From Dasyornis broadbenti (Eukaryota; Chordata; Aves; Passeriformes; Dasyornithidae): 64,000 bases of DNA. Position numbers and translations under genes: made by a program. The stretch covers positions 1,994,652-2,058,651 of the forward strand of contig VZRN01000794.1 in assembly GCA_013397935.1 (NCBI GenBank), given 5' to 3'. How positions within the stretch are numbered: position 1 is the stretch's first letter; every line of letters starts with the position of its first letter. Below are positions 1-11,701 of this stretch, one piece after another. The notes below the pieces were generated by a model, which saw only the letters and a list, made by a program, of their open reading frames with translations, was not told the origin of the DNA and did no database searches.

Positions 1-1382
1 GAACTGGGATTCTCTCTAGGAGTTCCGAGTCCACCCAAAAAGGTGACTTTGAGCTTCAGTCCCCCAGCGGGTTTTTGTTTTCATGCGCTGAGGGACAAAG
101 TTAAAGGGTCTTTTCTAACATGGCTTCATCTGCCCCAGGTGGAGGTGGAAAAAAAGAAGTTTTACCATCGGATGATGATAACCAAGAGTGACCCTTTTAA
201 AATTCAGCCCACGTGGCAGTGTTTGCTCCAAACACAAAGTTCAAAAATAAAAGAACTGAAAGCATTATTCCCCTACGGCTTCTGCCAGCCCTGGGAATTC
301 CCTAGGGAGAGGTGAGAACCTCCTGCCCAAGCGGCTGCTCGTCAAAACCTGCCAATTAAACAGAACCAAAATGTTCTGAGCAGCGAACATCCATCAACCC
401 CCACGGAGAATTTCCAGGAGTGATGTGCAGGTTCCTGCCAACTCACCTGGCAAGGGCCCAGGCAAGCCATCCTCCTGCTCCATGGTGCTCCTGCCATGCA
501 GGATACGGCTCTGCCGTGGGAGAGGGGGAAGCTGCAGATGTTTGCTGTTGAACCAACACACACAGGTATTCACAGCTCCACAGCAAAGGTGGGAAGCGTG
601 GCCTTTCCTCCCCGGAAATCCCAGAGGCAGCTGGAAGAAGCTGGAGCAGCAGGCAAATCTGCTGTGCTATTACAAAGCGGGGGAAGGGGGGGAAGAAAAT
701 CAAAGTTTTTTGCTTTTTCTTTGCTAAAACAAGGTACTTCCACCGATAAATCCAAGGGATCTCAATTTTGCATCAGATTTCCTTTGGAAGCCAAAGGCTT
801 TCTTCCAAGGGGGGAAGATGGGTCAGCCCTGCTCCAGTGGATACAAACACTCTCCAAGTTACACTTGCCGTCCCCCCTAAGGAGCTGATTTTGCTCAGGG
901 ACCTAGAGACTTATCTTTAAGCTACAGACCCTTCTCCTTTAATTCTCAAGCAGGAGAAAAGCGCTTGCTAAAGTGAACTCAAGGGAAAAAAGAAAAGAAA
1001 AAAGGGAAGTAGGGAAAAAACAAATAGGAAAAAATACCACGGGGGGGGGATAAAAAAGAAAAAAAAAAAAAACCAAGGAAAGAGGAAAAAGGGATTTTAT
1101 TCAGTTCACAGCTTGGAAGCTCAGAGCAAGGAATAAAGAATTCTCCCTTCATGCCATGGTTCTCCATGGATTCCAGTAACATGGGAACTACATGTCTTTT
1201 GAAAAAACAGGCTTTCACTACGGCTGATTGTAAGCATTCCAAACCTTTACAAATTTTAAAAAAATTCTTTAAAATTCTTTTTCTCTCCATATGTCCCTCC
1301 AGTTTCCAAACCCAGTAGAGCAAATGTCTGTGTGCTACAACAAGGCCTAGGAATCTTCTCTGCCACCTGCCTGCAGCACCCA
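1..1382. other. Non-coding stretch with a purine-rich tract
   Basis: No gene is recognised here. Short open frames up to about 130 codons occur on both strands and overlap one another, none with a known motif. The visible structure is a strongly purine-biased stretch from about 978 to 1095, containing G9 at 1041-1049 and an A-rich run at 1051-1072. The rest is mixed-composition DNA without recognisable repeats. Confidence 0.6.
978..1095 (+). repeat. Polypurine tract with G9 and A-rich run
   Basis: About 118 bp consist almost only of A and G on the plus strand. The tract includes G9 (1041-1049), broken by 'ATACCAC' just before it, and a nearly pure A run to 1072. It is low-complexity sequence. 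Homopurine tracts can adopt triplex structures and are prone to length variation, but no function is shown. Confidence 0.8.
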
Positions 1383-1472
1383 GAGGCGTGAATCCCTGCC
1401 CACGGCATGGGGGGTGGAATGAGGTGACCTTTAAGGTCCCTTCCCAACCCAAACCATTCTATGATTCTGTGA
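1383..1472 (+). mobile_element. CR1 LINE, 3' end fragment
   Basis: The segment shows the 3' terminal CR1 landmarks in sense order: 'TCCCTGCCCACGGCATGG', 'GAGGTGACCTTTAAGGTCCC', 'CCCAACCCAAACCATTC', and the terminal octamer copies 'ATTCTATG' and 'ATTCTGTGA'. CR1 is an avian non-LTR retrotransposon that is usually severely 5'-truncated. Only the 3' end is present, with no coding capacity. The 5' limit is approximate because divergence blurs it. Confidence 0.9.
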
Positions 1473-2655
1473 AAAAAAGAGAGGATTTTATGAAACTTCA
1501 GAGAAAACGCCCAGCTGTGGAAGCTCAGCTCACTGCTCTGGAAAAGACTTCCCTTTGCCACCTGTCCCACAGGAGTCACTCCCTTTAAAATTTTAAATGA
1601 TTTTTAATCCCCTCCTAGGTTGCTAGGTTTCTTTTTCTGTATGATTTTGTACCTCAGCAGAGAGAAGGGAAACGCCAGTGCCACCATCAGAGGTACCAAC
1701 AGCTTCCAGCAGCTGGCAACAGCTGCATCCACCCAGGATGGGGATTTGCTGGTGGATCCAGAGCCTGCCAGCTCTGAAAACATCCAGCATCCTCTGTCTC
1801 CAAAGGTGCTCTGGCACCTGCTGTCGGAGACACGGCGGCAGCAGAGGAAGGTGCCTCGGGAATGCGAGCTGGGGAACACAGCAACAGCCTGGGCATGGAA
1901 GAAGGCCCCAGACTCCCCATGCTGGAAAAAAAATCCCCCCCAGCAGCCAGGGCTGAGTCAGAGCCCCCACCAGCCCGTCAGAAGTGACAGGATAGCGCTG
2001 CCACTGCTTGAATCCACCGGGCAGCTGCGGAGCTGGAAGGGATCCGAGGAAGATCAATGAGCCATTAGAGAGAGCGCCCAGGGCTGCCAGTCAATACCCT
2101 GGAAAGGCACTGCAGCCTGGGACAGCCACAGCAGCAACCTGCTGGTATTGACACGAGAATGGCAGGCATTAAAAACCAGCAGCTTCTGTTTCCCTCCTCC
2201 CCATCCTCAGTAAATTAACCCCAAATCTCTTTGTTTACCCTCACCCCTAATAAGCTCTGGTGGCTCACAGAAAATGGCATTCCAGGCTCTTTCCTGAGCA
2301 GGCAAGAGCCTTTGTTCCCTTTCATCCCGGGAAAAAGAAAGGTTTAGATAATCTCAGAATGCCAGAAAGCAATTTATTTTGACCTAGACTGTTTCTGCAA
2401 TGTCATCTCTTGGCTCCAGCGCATGGGAAGCTTCGTTAGCTGGCGTTTACGCCACACAGCTCCGATGGGGCTGAGTCCCGGGCACTCCTGTGGCACTGGG
2501 AGCACCCCCTGGGCAGGGGACAAGGTTATGGCACACAGCAACACCCTGCAAAGGCCTGAGCTGCGGGGCAGCTGGGCACGGCAGTCGGGAGCGCTGGGTA
2601 TTGCCCGTCCCAAGTCCCTGATGTGGACATGGAAGAGACTCCGAAGGGAATCCTG
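1473..2655. other. Non-coding stretch without recognised elements
   Basis: Nothing gene-like is supported. Overlapping open frames of about 145 codons on both strands at 1620-2060 are mutual shadows and carry no family motif. A 14-bp perfect palindrome of A and T (TTTAAAATTTTAAA) lies at 1584-1597. The remainder is unique sequence of mixed composition. Confidence 0.55.
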
Positions 2656-3140
2656 TCATAGTATCATCACAGACTGGTTTGGGCTGGAAGGAACTTTAAA
2701 GATCAACCGGTTCCACTCCTCCTGCCATGGGCAGGGACACCTTCCACTATCTCCAGTTGCTCCAAGCCCTGTCCAACCTGGCCGTGGATGTTTCCAGGGA
2801 TCCAGGGACAACCACAGCTTCTCTGGGTACCCTGTGCCAGGGCCTCACCTTCCTCACAGGAGAAGAATTCCTTCCCAATATCCCATCTAACCCTGCCCTC
2901 TGGCAGTTTAAAACCATTCCCTCTTGTCCAAAGTCCCTCTCCAGCTCTTCTGCAGCCCCTTGAAATACCAAAAAGGGCTACACAATCAGGTTGCCCCAGA
3001 GCTTTCTCTTCTCCAGGCTGAGCAATCCCAATTCTCTCAGCCTCTCCTCATAGGAGAGATCCTATTTAGGACCTATCCTCATTAGAGGCTCCATCCCTCT
3101 AATCACCTTCATGGCTCTGTCCTCTGGACTCACTCCAAGT
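2656..3140 (-). mobile_element. CR1 LINE, longest copy in the window
   Basis: Read on the minus strand this is the last half kilobase of a CR1 element. It runs from its 3' end at about 2656 through 'TTTAAAGATCAACCGGTTCC', 'TGCCATGGGCAGGGACACC', 'TTCTCTTCTCCAGGCTGAG' and 'CTCTGGACTCACTCCAAG'. The minus-strand frame at 2747-2971 still contains a readable but degraded C-terminus of the CR1 ORF2 reverse transcriptase polyprotein (for example 'VPREAVVVPGSLETSTARLD'). Frame changes and stops upstream show it is dead. Similarity fades after about 3140 but could reach 3190. Confidence 0.95.
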
Positions 3141-5297
3141 CATATCCCACTTATCCCAGAGCAGTACCAGCTCCACCCCAGCGATCCACAAGGCACGTTC
3201 AGTCCTTTCCCCCTCAGTAAGAGGAAGAGATTTGCAGTGCTGGAGTCTCACCGCTCTTCCTAAGCCACTGGCTGAGTTCAGCTCTTTGCCTTCAGGATGT
3301 TTTCTGCACCCTCAAGCCCTGAAAGTTTCTTTAGAAAACAAAAGCAAAGGCAGAGCAATCACAGAGCAGGAGACAGCTCCAGCTGGGAAGGACTCTCAAG
3401 AACAGCCCAGTGTCAGAGTGTGTGTCCCTTCCAGCTTCCCCAGGCTGGCTCCGTCATTCCCTGGAAACCACTAGCCCTGGTGCGAACACACTGAGCTATA
3501 TCCATGACCAGTTTTGCTGCAATCCAGGCCAGGAGCACCGAAAAGCAAAAGTCACTGGTGGAAGCCCCTTTTGCAGACCCCAAATAACGCCCAGCACAGC
3601 CTCTTAGCTCTGCCCCACCCTGGCTGCTCAGGGATTGCAATAACTCATCTATCTGTCAACAGGGAATATTTTTAAAAGCCTTCCTCCCTGCAGGCAAGCA
3701 GAAGCCTCCTCTGTCCTTCCCAGGCCGATTCCTTTTTTATTATTATTGTTATTTTTCCTCTAGATGAGGAGTTTAAATCATCCTGTCTCCTTTTAGGGTG
3801 GGGAATGACAGTCAGGGGGCAGCCCCCAGGAAGGTTCAGAACTGCTTGTGGCAGGCAGTCAGGGAGAAGAGCTGAAAGTTTGTGTCCAAACTTCTGATTC
3901 AGAGCACAAAGCAAAGCTTGTCTTGCCTTTCCTTCCCGGAGTTACATAAAAATAAACCCAGGCTCCCTCCTTCTTCTTGGCAGGCAGCAGCACATCCTGC
4001 AGAGCAACCTTGTGTCCTGAGACTCTTCCACTGGGCTGGGAAAGGAGAGGAGAAGCTCAGCCCAGCTCCCTGGCTGGCTCCCACCAAGCCTTATTTCACT
4101 CTGTGTACTTCCCAGCAGGACATTGATGTGGACAGGCATCTGGAAAGCCTGCAAGAGTTTCATCAGTGCTTTGTTTTGTTCCGTACTTTCCACGCTCGGG
4201 GTGTTATTACCACGCTGCTTTGGTTGTGCAACAGCCCCACAAACGGCACAGAGCTGCTTTGAAGGGGGAGGAGGAGCTGGGCCGCTGAAGAGCCACCGAA
4301 ATCCCTGCGGTTGCTGCCGTCGCTGAAGGCCCACTTTGGATGCATTACAGGAAGTCAAATGAACAGGCAGACAGGATAAACAGGCTCTGCAGCCTGGTGT
4401 TCCCTGAGAAAAGTACGATTTTTTTTCCCCCCCCCTCTAATGCCCATCACTTTGTCAGCAGAAGTCTGTGTGTGCTGGGGCATCCTTTGTCTCCCAGGCT
4501 TGCAGACCCAAAACACTGATGAACAAAACGCCCACTGAGCCGCCTTTCACTGTGGATGGGAAGCCCAAAATCCAGTCAGGATCATCCCCTTGCTGCAAAC
4601 CCAGCTGCCAACACCTGAGCCCCCAACCTGCAGGGAGCTCCTGCCCTGCCAATGTCCTGGGGTGACAAAGCTCACACACCACCAAACAAGCGGCACAAAG
4701 ATCCAGCCACCTACTCTGGATGCGTGGAAAACACTCCATGGAGACGTCCTGAGACCTCTGGAATAAAAAGTCTAAGGGCAGAGGAGGCCTTACTCCAGGC
4801 TGATGCTTTCGTTCCCCTTTAAAGACCTGTCTGTGAGTAATTAAAGCTCCTGTTTCTAAGCTGCCTGGTATTTTAATTGATTTTCTGCACTGGCTGCCCA
4901 CAGTGTAGTCATTCAAATCCGACATTTGTCTTGCAAGCCCCGAATGAGCAGCGAGGGAAAGCGACCTTCCCAAGAGTCCGTCATGGTCGGAACTGGTTTG
5001 CACTGAAAATGCTCCTGGCTGGACCACCTGGATGCCAAACCAATGCCCTGACATCTCCACTGTGGAGCAGCTCAGGGCAGGAAGACTTTCCCACCATGAC
5101 CTTGTGAGTGTTATTTCCTGGGAATTTTGTCTGGGCTGTCCATTTCCCACAGGGGAAGAAGAGATGGATCTCCTGCATGATCAGATTCTTGTCAAGAGAA
5201 AACCGGGAGCATGGAAACAGGGACTGATGTTTTCAAAGGAGGTGAGAATACAACTTGCACTGAAGTCTGGAGCACTAGAGGAAATTTCTGAATAAAA
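3141..5297. other. Non-coding stretch; chance 231-codon minus frame
   Basis: No gene is recognised. A minus-strand frame of 231 codons spans 4455-5150, but its translation has no domain, signal or membrane pattern that I recognise, and plus-strand frames overlap it. A T-rich low-complexity patch (TTATTATTATTG) lies near 3735-3760, and T8C8-type runs near 4420-4437. Otherwise it is unique sequence. Confidence 0.55.
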
Positions 5298-5465
5298 TCA
5301 CAGATGTTATTCCAACCCATAATTTGGGTTGGAAGGGAGCTTAAGGATCATCCAGTTCCAACCTCCTGCCATAGGCAGGGATGTCAGTCACTAGGACAAG
5401 TTGCTCAGGGCTCCATCCAACCTGGCCTTGAACACTTCAAAGGATGGGGCACCTACAACCTCCAA
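5298..5465 (-). mobile_element. CR1 LINE, 3' end fragment
   Basis: On the minus strand this is a CR1 3' end. Visible blocks on the plus strand are 'GGGTTGGAAGGGAGCTTAAG', 'ATCCAGTTCCAACCTCCTGC', 'CATAGGCAGGGATGTC' and 'ATCCAACCTGGCCTTGAACA'. It is 5'-truncated near 5465 and carries no reading frame. A perfect 9-bp inverted repeat (TTCCAACCC / GGGTTGGAA) at 5310-5334 sits at its terminal end, where the consensus normally has only the second arm. Confidence 0.93.
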
Positions 5466-7674
5466 TCCTAAATAAATCCCAAACTCTCATCAGCAAAGTA
5501 AAGATCTAGGCCTTGTTAGTTTTTCGTGTCTTTTAGCAGGACCCCAGAGCTGACGACAAATAAGCCAAGCTTTAGAGTGGAAAAATCAAGCTCTGGCGAG
5601 TTGGTTAACAAAATCACTGTCAGCGGGATAAGATTCCTAAATCCGCAGTGACTGCAGGAGATCACGTCTCCAAATCCAGAGATAAAGACTTTCCCCAGCA
5701 GGTGGAAAAATCCAAAGCATTGCCCTTCCAGAATGTTTCTTTCTGGATAATGCTCGTGGCCTGTAGCTGGGAGAAGCCCGCAGATGCAGCGTCTAGCCAG
5801 GCTGTCCACGAGGCACAGAGAAAATCCAGCTCCCAAGGCTGAGAGTTCTATAAAAGTTGGGAGCCTTCCTGCTGGAGGGATGCATTCCTCTGTGCTACAC
5901 ACAGCCTGAGCCTCCAGCCTCCAGCAGGAATTTGAAAATAACCCATGCATATAATAGGTGCACATTTAGCACGAAAGGAAGATGCTTCACAGAGGACAAA
6001 CATTAAACTGGAAAATATATCAAGAGACATTTCCTGGGAACACTGAATTTAACCTGGCTCTTAGCTGAGCAGGAAGCTCCCAGGAGCAATGGTTGTGTCT
6101 GGTGGAGGAACAAAATCCTGGAGGAGGCTTTACAAGAGAAACCTGCCTGGATTTCCTTGGGATGTTTGGGAAAAGGGTCAGTGCAGGACCCTGCCCTGCC
6201 GTCGGCTTGGTGGTGACGCTGTCACCAGGTGTGCACAGCAAAGGGACATCAGTGTGGCTGCTCAGTGCCACACCCAAAGTCCATCCAACCCACCACCTGT
6301 CCTGGCAGTGCTCGTCCGCAGAAACACTGGGAAAGAGAATAAAAATAGAGCAAGCCCAACACTCTCCCAGCAGCCTGCTCCTTCCATGCTCTGAGACAGA
6401 CTCTGGGTTTCAACTTCTGTTTAATATCCCACGCTGGACCCTTTCATTGAATTGGTCTCATCACTGCTGGAGCCCCCTAACAATCTGGAATTCCAGGAGA
6501 TCATGCACAAAGCTGTTTGACACTTCAACCTCATTATCTGCATGGCAGTGCTTGCTTTAGGTTCTGAAATACGTGAGTGGTAAACCCAGGTGAGGAGCAG
6601 CAATGCTGGTAAATGGAAATTTAATCTCATTTATTCTCAATTTCCTATTAAAATGGGAAATAAAATCCACATGGGAAGCCCCTCTTGGGCAAGAAGTAGG
6701 CCTTTACTAAGGTGACTTCACTTGGTCACATAAAGCCCAACTCCTCCACTAACACGAAGCCCTTGGCTCTCTTCAGCAAGTGGGAATCTAGGAAGAAGCT
6801 TCAAAAAACCTGAATGTTTTTTCTAATAGCGAACAGTTTTGTTTTGTTTTTCTCTCCTTCAAAATAGCACGAGACCATCTCAGGACCTCCCATGCCCTTA
6901 TCTCTCTGCATGCTCATACATCATCTTCCAGTTGTTGAGACTCTGAGATAGTTACTTGGCTTTTAGAGCACCAAGCTCTTCGCTTATCTCCTTCCTACTT
7001 CTGTTCTCTACACTTCCAGGCAACCTGGTAAGGAGACCTGCACTTCCCTGGGAACAAAAGTTTAGGCTCTTAAGCCACTTATCTGGAGCCAACCGCTGTA
7101 ACTCTCTTGTTTTGGCTGATACCGGGCTTTATTCAGGGAAGCAGATCCGAGCCCCTGCAGCCTGGCTGGCTGCTGCAGTAGAACTTGGTCTGCCTCAATT
7201 CTGGAGGCCTGCACAGGCTCCTCTTAAAGTCTGCAGCGAAATTTAACCCTTCCCACTATCCACACCGGGAGCCAGCAGTGCTGGAACACAACCATCCCTC
7301 ACCAGTGGACTGACCCTTGTCCACTCCTTTGGTACTGATACAACCAAAAGGATTCTCCCAGACTGATCCCCCAACATCACTGCAGGCAGCCTGGCTTCCT
7401 CCGTGCTCTGCCTCGCACCAGCTGGCAAACACAGTACCCACCTGAGGTGCTTTAAATGAAAAATAACTCCATGCCGTGGTTTTCCTGACTCAGGAAAGGC
7501 ATTGCCACGCCTGCTGTATTCCAGAACTGCTTTCTTTGCAGGCACAGAGGTTGGAGAGCTGTGTTTTCTTTCCACGAGAGTCATTCAGCTCCCCTCAAGC
7601 CAAGTGGCTCCAAGCAATGGGCTGGGTGTTTTTCACCTCAGGTGCAGGGCTTTTAGCTGAAGCCATCCCTTGGT

Positions 7675-7687
7675 GATTCAAAGGTCA
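7675..7687 (+). promoter_or_regulatory. DR1-like nuclear receptor motif
   Basis: The word GATTCAAAGGTCA matches the direct-repeat-1 form bound by HNF4 and RXR-type receptors at all but one or two positions; the 3' half-site AGGTCA is perfect. A single 13-bp match is expected by chance in a window this size, so this is a motif note only, not a proven site. Confidence 0.2.
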
Positions 7688-7891
7688 CTGGAGGCAGCTG
7701 GAGTTTTTCTCCACCTATCAAAAAGGCTGCTGTAAAAATACATAAGGAATAAATGCTTGACATTGTATATATGGAGGTTCTCACCACAGCACCTGTGAAT
7801 TATGGCCCTATAATTCCGAGGGATGCCAGGGATAACCTAAAACCTGAGGAGCCCTTTAGCAGCTTGGGCCAAGTGCAGCCTGACCAGACTT

Positions 7892-7914
7892 GGGTGGGAG
7901 GGGAGGGGATGGGG
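7892..7914 (+). other. G-quadruplex motif (five G-runs)
   Basis: Five G-runs of three or four bases are separated by loops of only one or two bases (GGG T GGG A GGGG A GGGG AT GGGG). This satisfies the standard G3+ N1-7 rule with very short loops, the most stable class. It lies in otherwise ordinary sequence, 23 bases long. Folding is predicted, not observed. Confidence 0.75.
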
Positions 7915-9755
7915 ATGTTCACCCTCCCCACAGCCTTCCTCACCCTTCTGATATATTCCCTTCCACTTCTATTCCAATAAAACAACCTGACTCGGAAGAC
8001 ACTGGCATTTATTCCCCATCTTGGGTGAACACTGACCCAGCAAAGCCTCCTGGATCATACGGATCAAACCAACGGGAAAGACAGCCCCGGGTTCAGGAAA
8101 GATCCATGTTGGAACAAGCAGCCAGCTGTGAGAGCAAACAAGAGGGAGAAGACAGGACTCTCTTGGCTTGCAGTGGGAAGGAAAGTGAAGATGCCCAGGG
8201 ACAGCTTGGCAGGGAGCTGGATTTGGAAAGGGGACAGAGGGAACTTTCACGCTGATGACGCTCACCAGGGCTTTGCAAATGCCACGTTGGCCTTTTCAGC
8301 CTGCATGGGGAAAAGCAGTTTTCACACCTAAGAGCCTTCCTCCACAAGCTGTCTAATGGCACTTGCACAATTAGCAAGCCACTCTGAAAGGGAGCTCTGT
8401 CTTCTCCAGCTGAGATTCCCTCCTCACACAGCGGAGCACGGGGTTATTTTCCAACACTTGCGAGCACCGAAGATGAAGCTGAAAATTAAAATGAGCCAAA
8501 GCAGCCCCACGCTTCCCCCCTCCCTACCCCTTTTAATAAAGCTACTGAATACCATGTTCTCAGCGTAGATTAACCTAAGCTTTGCTCCCAATTATTGTTT
8601 CACTCTCCTAAGTACAGAAGCAAGGAAGGGGCTCGGCAAATGAACCCAGCTCTGCTGTTAAGCTGCACTTCCACTTCTGCAAGTTTGTCTGAATCCTTAT
8701 TGCTCAGTGAAATCCTCCCTCACACAAATCACTGGCTGTGTATTCCCAAGGCTTTTTACTGCACTCGGGGCTCCAAGCCAGGGATTTTTCAACCCTTTGG
8801 TTTGTGGGGCTTTGAACCACATGGGATGAATTCAGACCTGTTGGCAACAGGTTTGCTTTGCTCTGACTCCTGTCTCAGACCCCTACAAAGAGCCCACACT
8901 CCTGTGGGGTCAGGCAAGACACATATGGGGATGAAGTACGCTGGAAACAGGTTTTCCTCGCAGTGGAAAAGCAAGGCTGCTGCTGGAGACCGGGTTATTT
9001 GGGGACTCGCTCGTTACCACTCAGTCCTGAACATGGTGACGAAATGAAAATAGAAAAGGGAAGAAGGAAAGGATTGCAGTGCTCAGGGCTGCGATGCCTC
9101 CAAAGCCCAGCTGTGGGGAAAGCTCTTGATCTCTCAGACCCGCAGTGGCCCCTCTGCAGAGAGGCAGCGGGGGAACAATCCAGCCCATGGCTTCCTCCTC
9201 GCCCTTCTCCCGGCACAAATCAAGGCAGCTGTGATTAGAGCCAGGGCTGGAGAGGGGCATGTTCAGGATAGAGGGATCCCACGCTTTCCCCCGCCAGCGT
9301 GTCAGGCTAATCAGATCCACCAGCTCCTCCCGACTCTCTGAACGCTGCCCGTGTTCTCCCTGGAGCTCAGCTTTGATTTCCAAGCCTGCGGTGCTGCAGG
9401 AACAAGTCTCAGCTGGTTTCACAGCCCGGCCTGAGGTTTAGGTCAGGAGTGGCTGTTCAGATCCGTGAGGCCGACCCCCTGCCTCGCGTGTTTGCTGCAC
9501 AAGCTGGGAGCTGCATTTGCAATGTCCATGATCTGCTCCTTCCATTTGCAGGCACAGGGGGTTGATTGCGGCTGCTCACAGCAAATGTAGGACTCCAGCA
9601 TGGCAGAAGCGCTCCTTGGGACACCAAAGGATAGGGAAAATACAAGCACAACATCACAGCAAATTAGCCCCGTCATCCTTAAAGGCCGATACACAAGCGT
9701 GTTCACAGATGTACCACGTCTTGGGCAGGCGAGGGATAACCCTGAGTCAGGTGTC

Positions 9756-9890
9756 TTAGAATTACAGAATGGTTTGGATTTAAAGGGACTCTAAAAATCA
9801 TCTGATTCCACCTCCTGCTACACCAGGTCGCTCAAAGCCCCGTCCAGCCTGGCCTTGAACGTTTCCAGGGATGGGGCAGCCACAGCTTCT
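9756..9890 (-). mobile_element. CR1 LINE, 3' end fragment
   Basis: A minus-strand CR1 3' end. Plus-strand landmarks are 'ATTACAGAATGGTTTGG', 'AAAATCATCTGATTCCACC', 'TCCAGCCTGGCCTTGAACG' and 'CCAGGGATGGGGCAGCCACA'. Relative to the usual CR1 the block with the ATGGGCAGGG core and the following 'ACACCTTCCACTA' is missing: 'CTCCTGC' runs directly into 'TACACCAGG'. This is an internal deletion of roughly 20-25 bases. Confidence 0.92.
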
Positions 9891-11701
9891 ACAAATTAGG
9901 GAATGGAATTGCAGGGGCATTGGCTGTTTCCCTTGCCTAGAACAAAGGTGCTAATAGCAAAAATCATGGCAGCAGCAGGATGCTATTAGTCAGGAAAGAA
10001 AACAAGTCAGACCTTCCCGAACTTCATCCTATAGGAAAAAAAAAAAAAAAAATCATACATGTTCTCCCTTCTCTATCTCACTCTGTGAGAACCAGGGTGT
10101 CCTTTAGGGGTACGCTGAGGAGTGCGAAGGTGACTGTACCTAAAAAAACACACTTGGATACTCAATCACTCCCCATGCCAGTAATGCTTTACTACTTTCT
10201 AAGGGGCATTTTGCAAATTGCATGATCCAAGTCCATTTAAACACGGGGAGAAAGCCAGGGCATGTCTGATCCCTCTCTGGAGATATCCAAAGGGGTACCT
10301 CTGCAACCCATCCACGGGTGGTAAATAAGGTGTTTGTCTCACAAGCAGCTCCAAAGTGAGCACAGCAGGGTTAAGTTCGAGATCAGGACTTGGTTTAAAA
10401 CATTTCTCAGCCTCAGCCCCGGCAGGGAGCAGCTCTTCAGTCTCTGGGGATTTGCCAAAAGGCTCATTTCTTACTGCTAGTAAGATAAGAGAGTGCGTAA
10501 ACAAGGAGCACACGCGCCTGGCGGAGCAGGGACAGCTCTCACGGTGGGAAGATTTCTTCCCCTGGATGGCATGGGCAGCCAAGGAGACAGGCTATGTCTT
10601 GTCCCGCTGCTCCTGGGCTACTCCATGAGACACCACCACAGTGGCAAAGGTAGCATTCCTTACAGCCCTCATCAAAAGCAGAGCATGTTTTGAGGAAAAC
10701 ATCCCGGTAACAAATAGGCAGAACGTGCAGCCCTGAGCAACCCGTCTGAATAAATCGCTGTGATTTGAGAGCTGCCCAAGAAGAGACTTCAGGGAAGTAA
10801 GAAGATGGCACTGTTTGTTAAAGAAGAGCTCTGTTCATAATGCATCCTAAAGGATCCCCACATCCTTCAGCCCAGCCCAAACAAAACACAGATTAGAGGC
10901 TTGGTTTGACTCCTGTAAAAGGCATTTTCTTCCACCGACTTCCGCAGAGCTTGGATCAGACACAAAAAGGGAGCGAAGTATCACTACAGCACCAATTCCT
11001 CAGACCCCAGGACCTCATTAGCAGAGCAGTGTAAAAAATCACACCCCAAAGCCAACGCTCTGGAAGTCAACAAATTCATTTCAAGCTGAAACAAAATGCT
11101 TCATTTTACCCTCAATGCAGAGATTTGATTTCAGTTCATTTATGTAGAGGTTTTTTAAACAATAATTTTTAACTGAATAAATGAAAACACAAGTTACTTC
11201 CTTCACCAGTGCCCTGTTTCCAAACTCAGATCCAAGGCTTGGGAAAAAGAAACCCTCTTGACCATCTTTCTGTGCTAAAGCCCCATGTCCCCAGGGTGGT
11301 GAGCCCCAAAGTGATGTCAGGAGATTGCAGAAGGAATGGAAAGCAGAAGCAGGGCTGGGGTTTGTGTGCCAGGATGTGGCATTCCCAATCCCCAGTCCGT
11401 GAGTCAGCACTGGGATATCGCAGCTTTCCAGCAAAGCACCTGAAGGCAGCTTGGGACGTGTCCAAGAGCTGGTTTATAGGTCAGGCTGAGATACTCACAT
11501 GGGAAGGGGTGAGGTGATTCCCATTTAGGCTGTGCCAATCTCCTCCCGGCCCTGTCAGCAGCAATGGTCACCTGCTTTACTACACTTCTGGCACACAGGA
11601 ATAGCTCCCTCCTCCATAACACACCGGTTTTATGAACTGCAACAGATGTTTCAGACCACACATCACCCTGCCCTGCCACTGCCAGAAAGAAGGGAGGAAC
11701 G
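9891..11701. other. Non-coding stretch with one poly-A run
   Basis: No gene is supported. A 17-base A run lies at 10036-10052. A 145-codon minus-strand frame at 11404-11841 crosses the boundary of the CR1 copy beginning at 11702, which argues that long frames here are accidental. An AT-rich patch at 11100-11190 has no organised motif. Confidence 0.55.
10036..10052 (+). repeat. Poly-A run, A17
   Basis: Seventeen consecutive A residues follow 'CATCCTATAGG'. There is no recognisable retrocopy upstream and no target duplication that I can see, so it is treated as a simple mononucleotide repeat. Confidence 0.9.

Larger units (their letters stand above)
5466..9755. other. Non-coding stretch, largely unremarkable
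   Basis: About 4.3 kb without a recognisable gene or transposable element. Open frames up to about 155 codons overlap across strands and have no known motif. The items that stand out are the G-quadruplex motif at 7892-7914 and a DR1-like nuclear receptor word at 7675-7687. An AT-rich patch at about 6600-6670 has no clear motif cluster. Confidence 0.55.

Noticed and set aside
4455..5150. 231-codon minus-strand open frame
   Set aside because: No recognisable domain, overlapped by plus-strand frames, no splice or promoter context; length is within chance for 64 kb on six frames.
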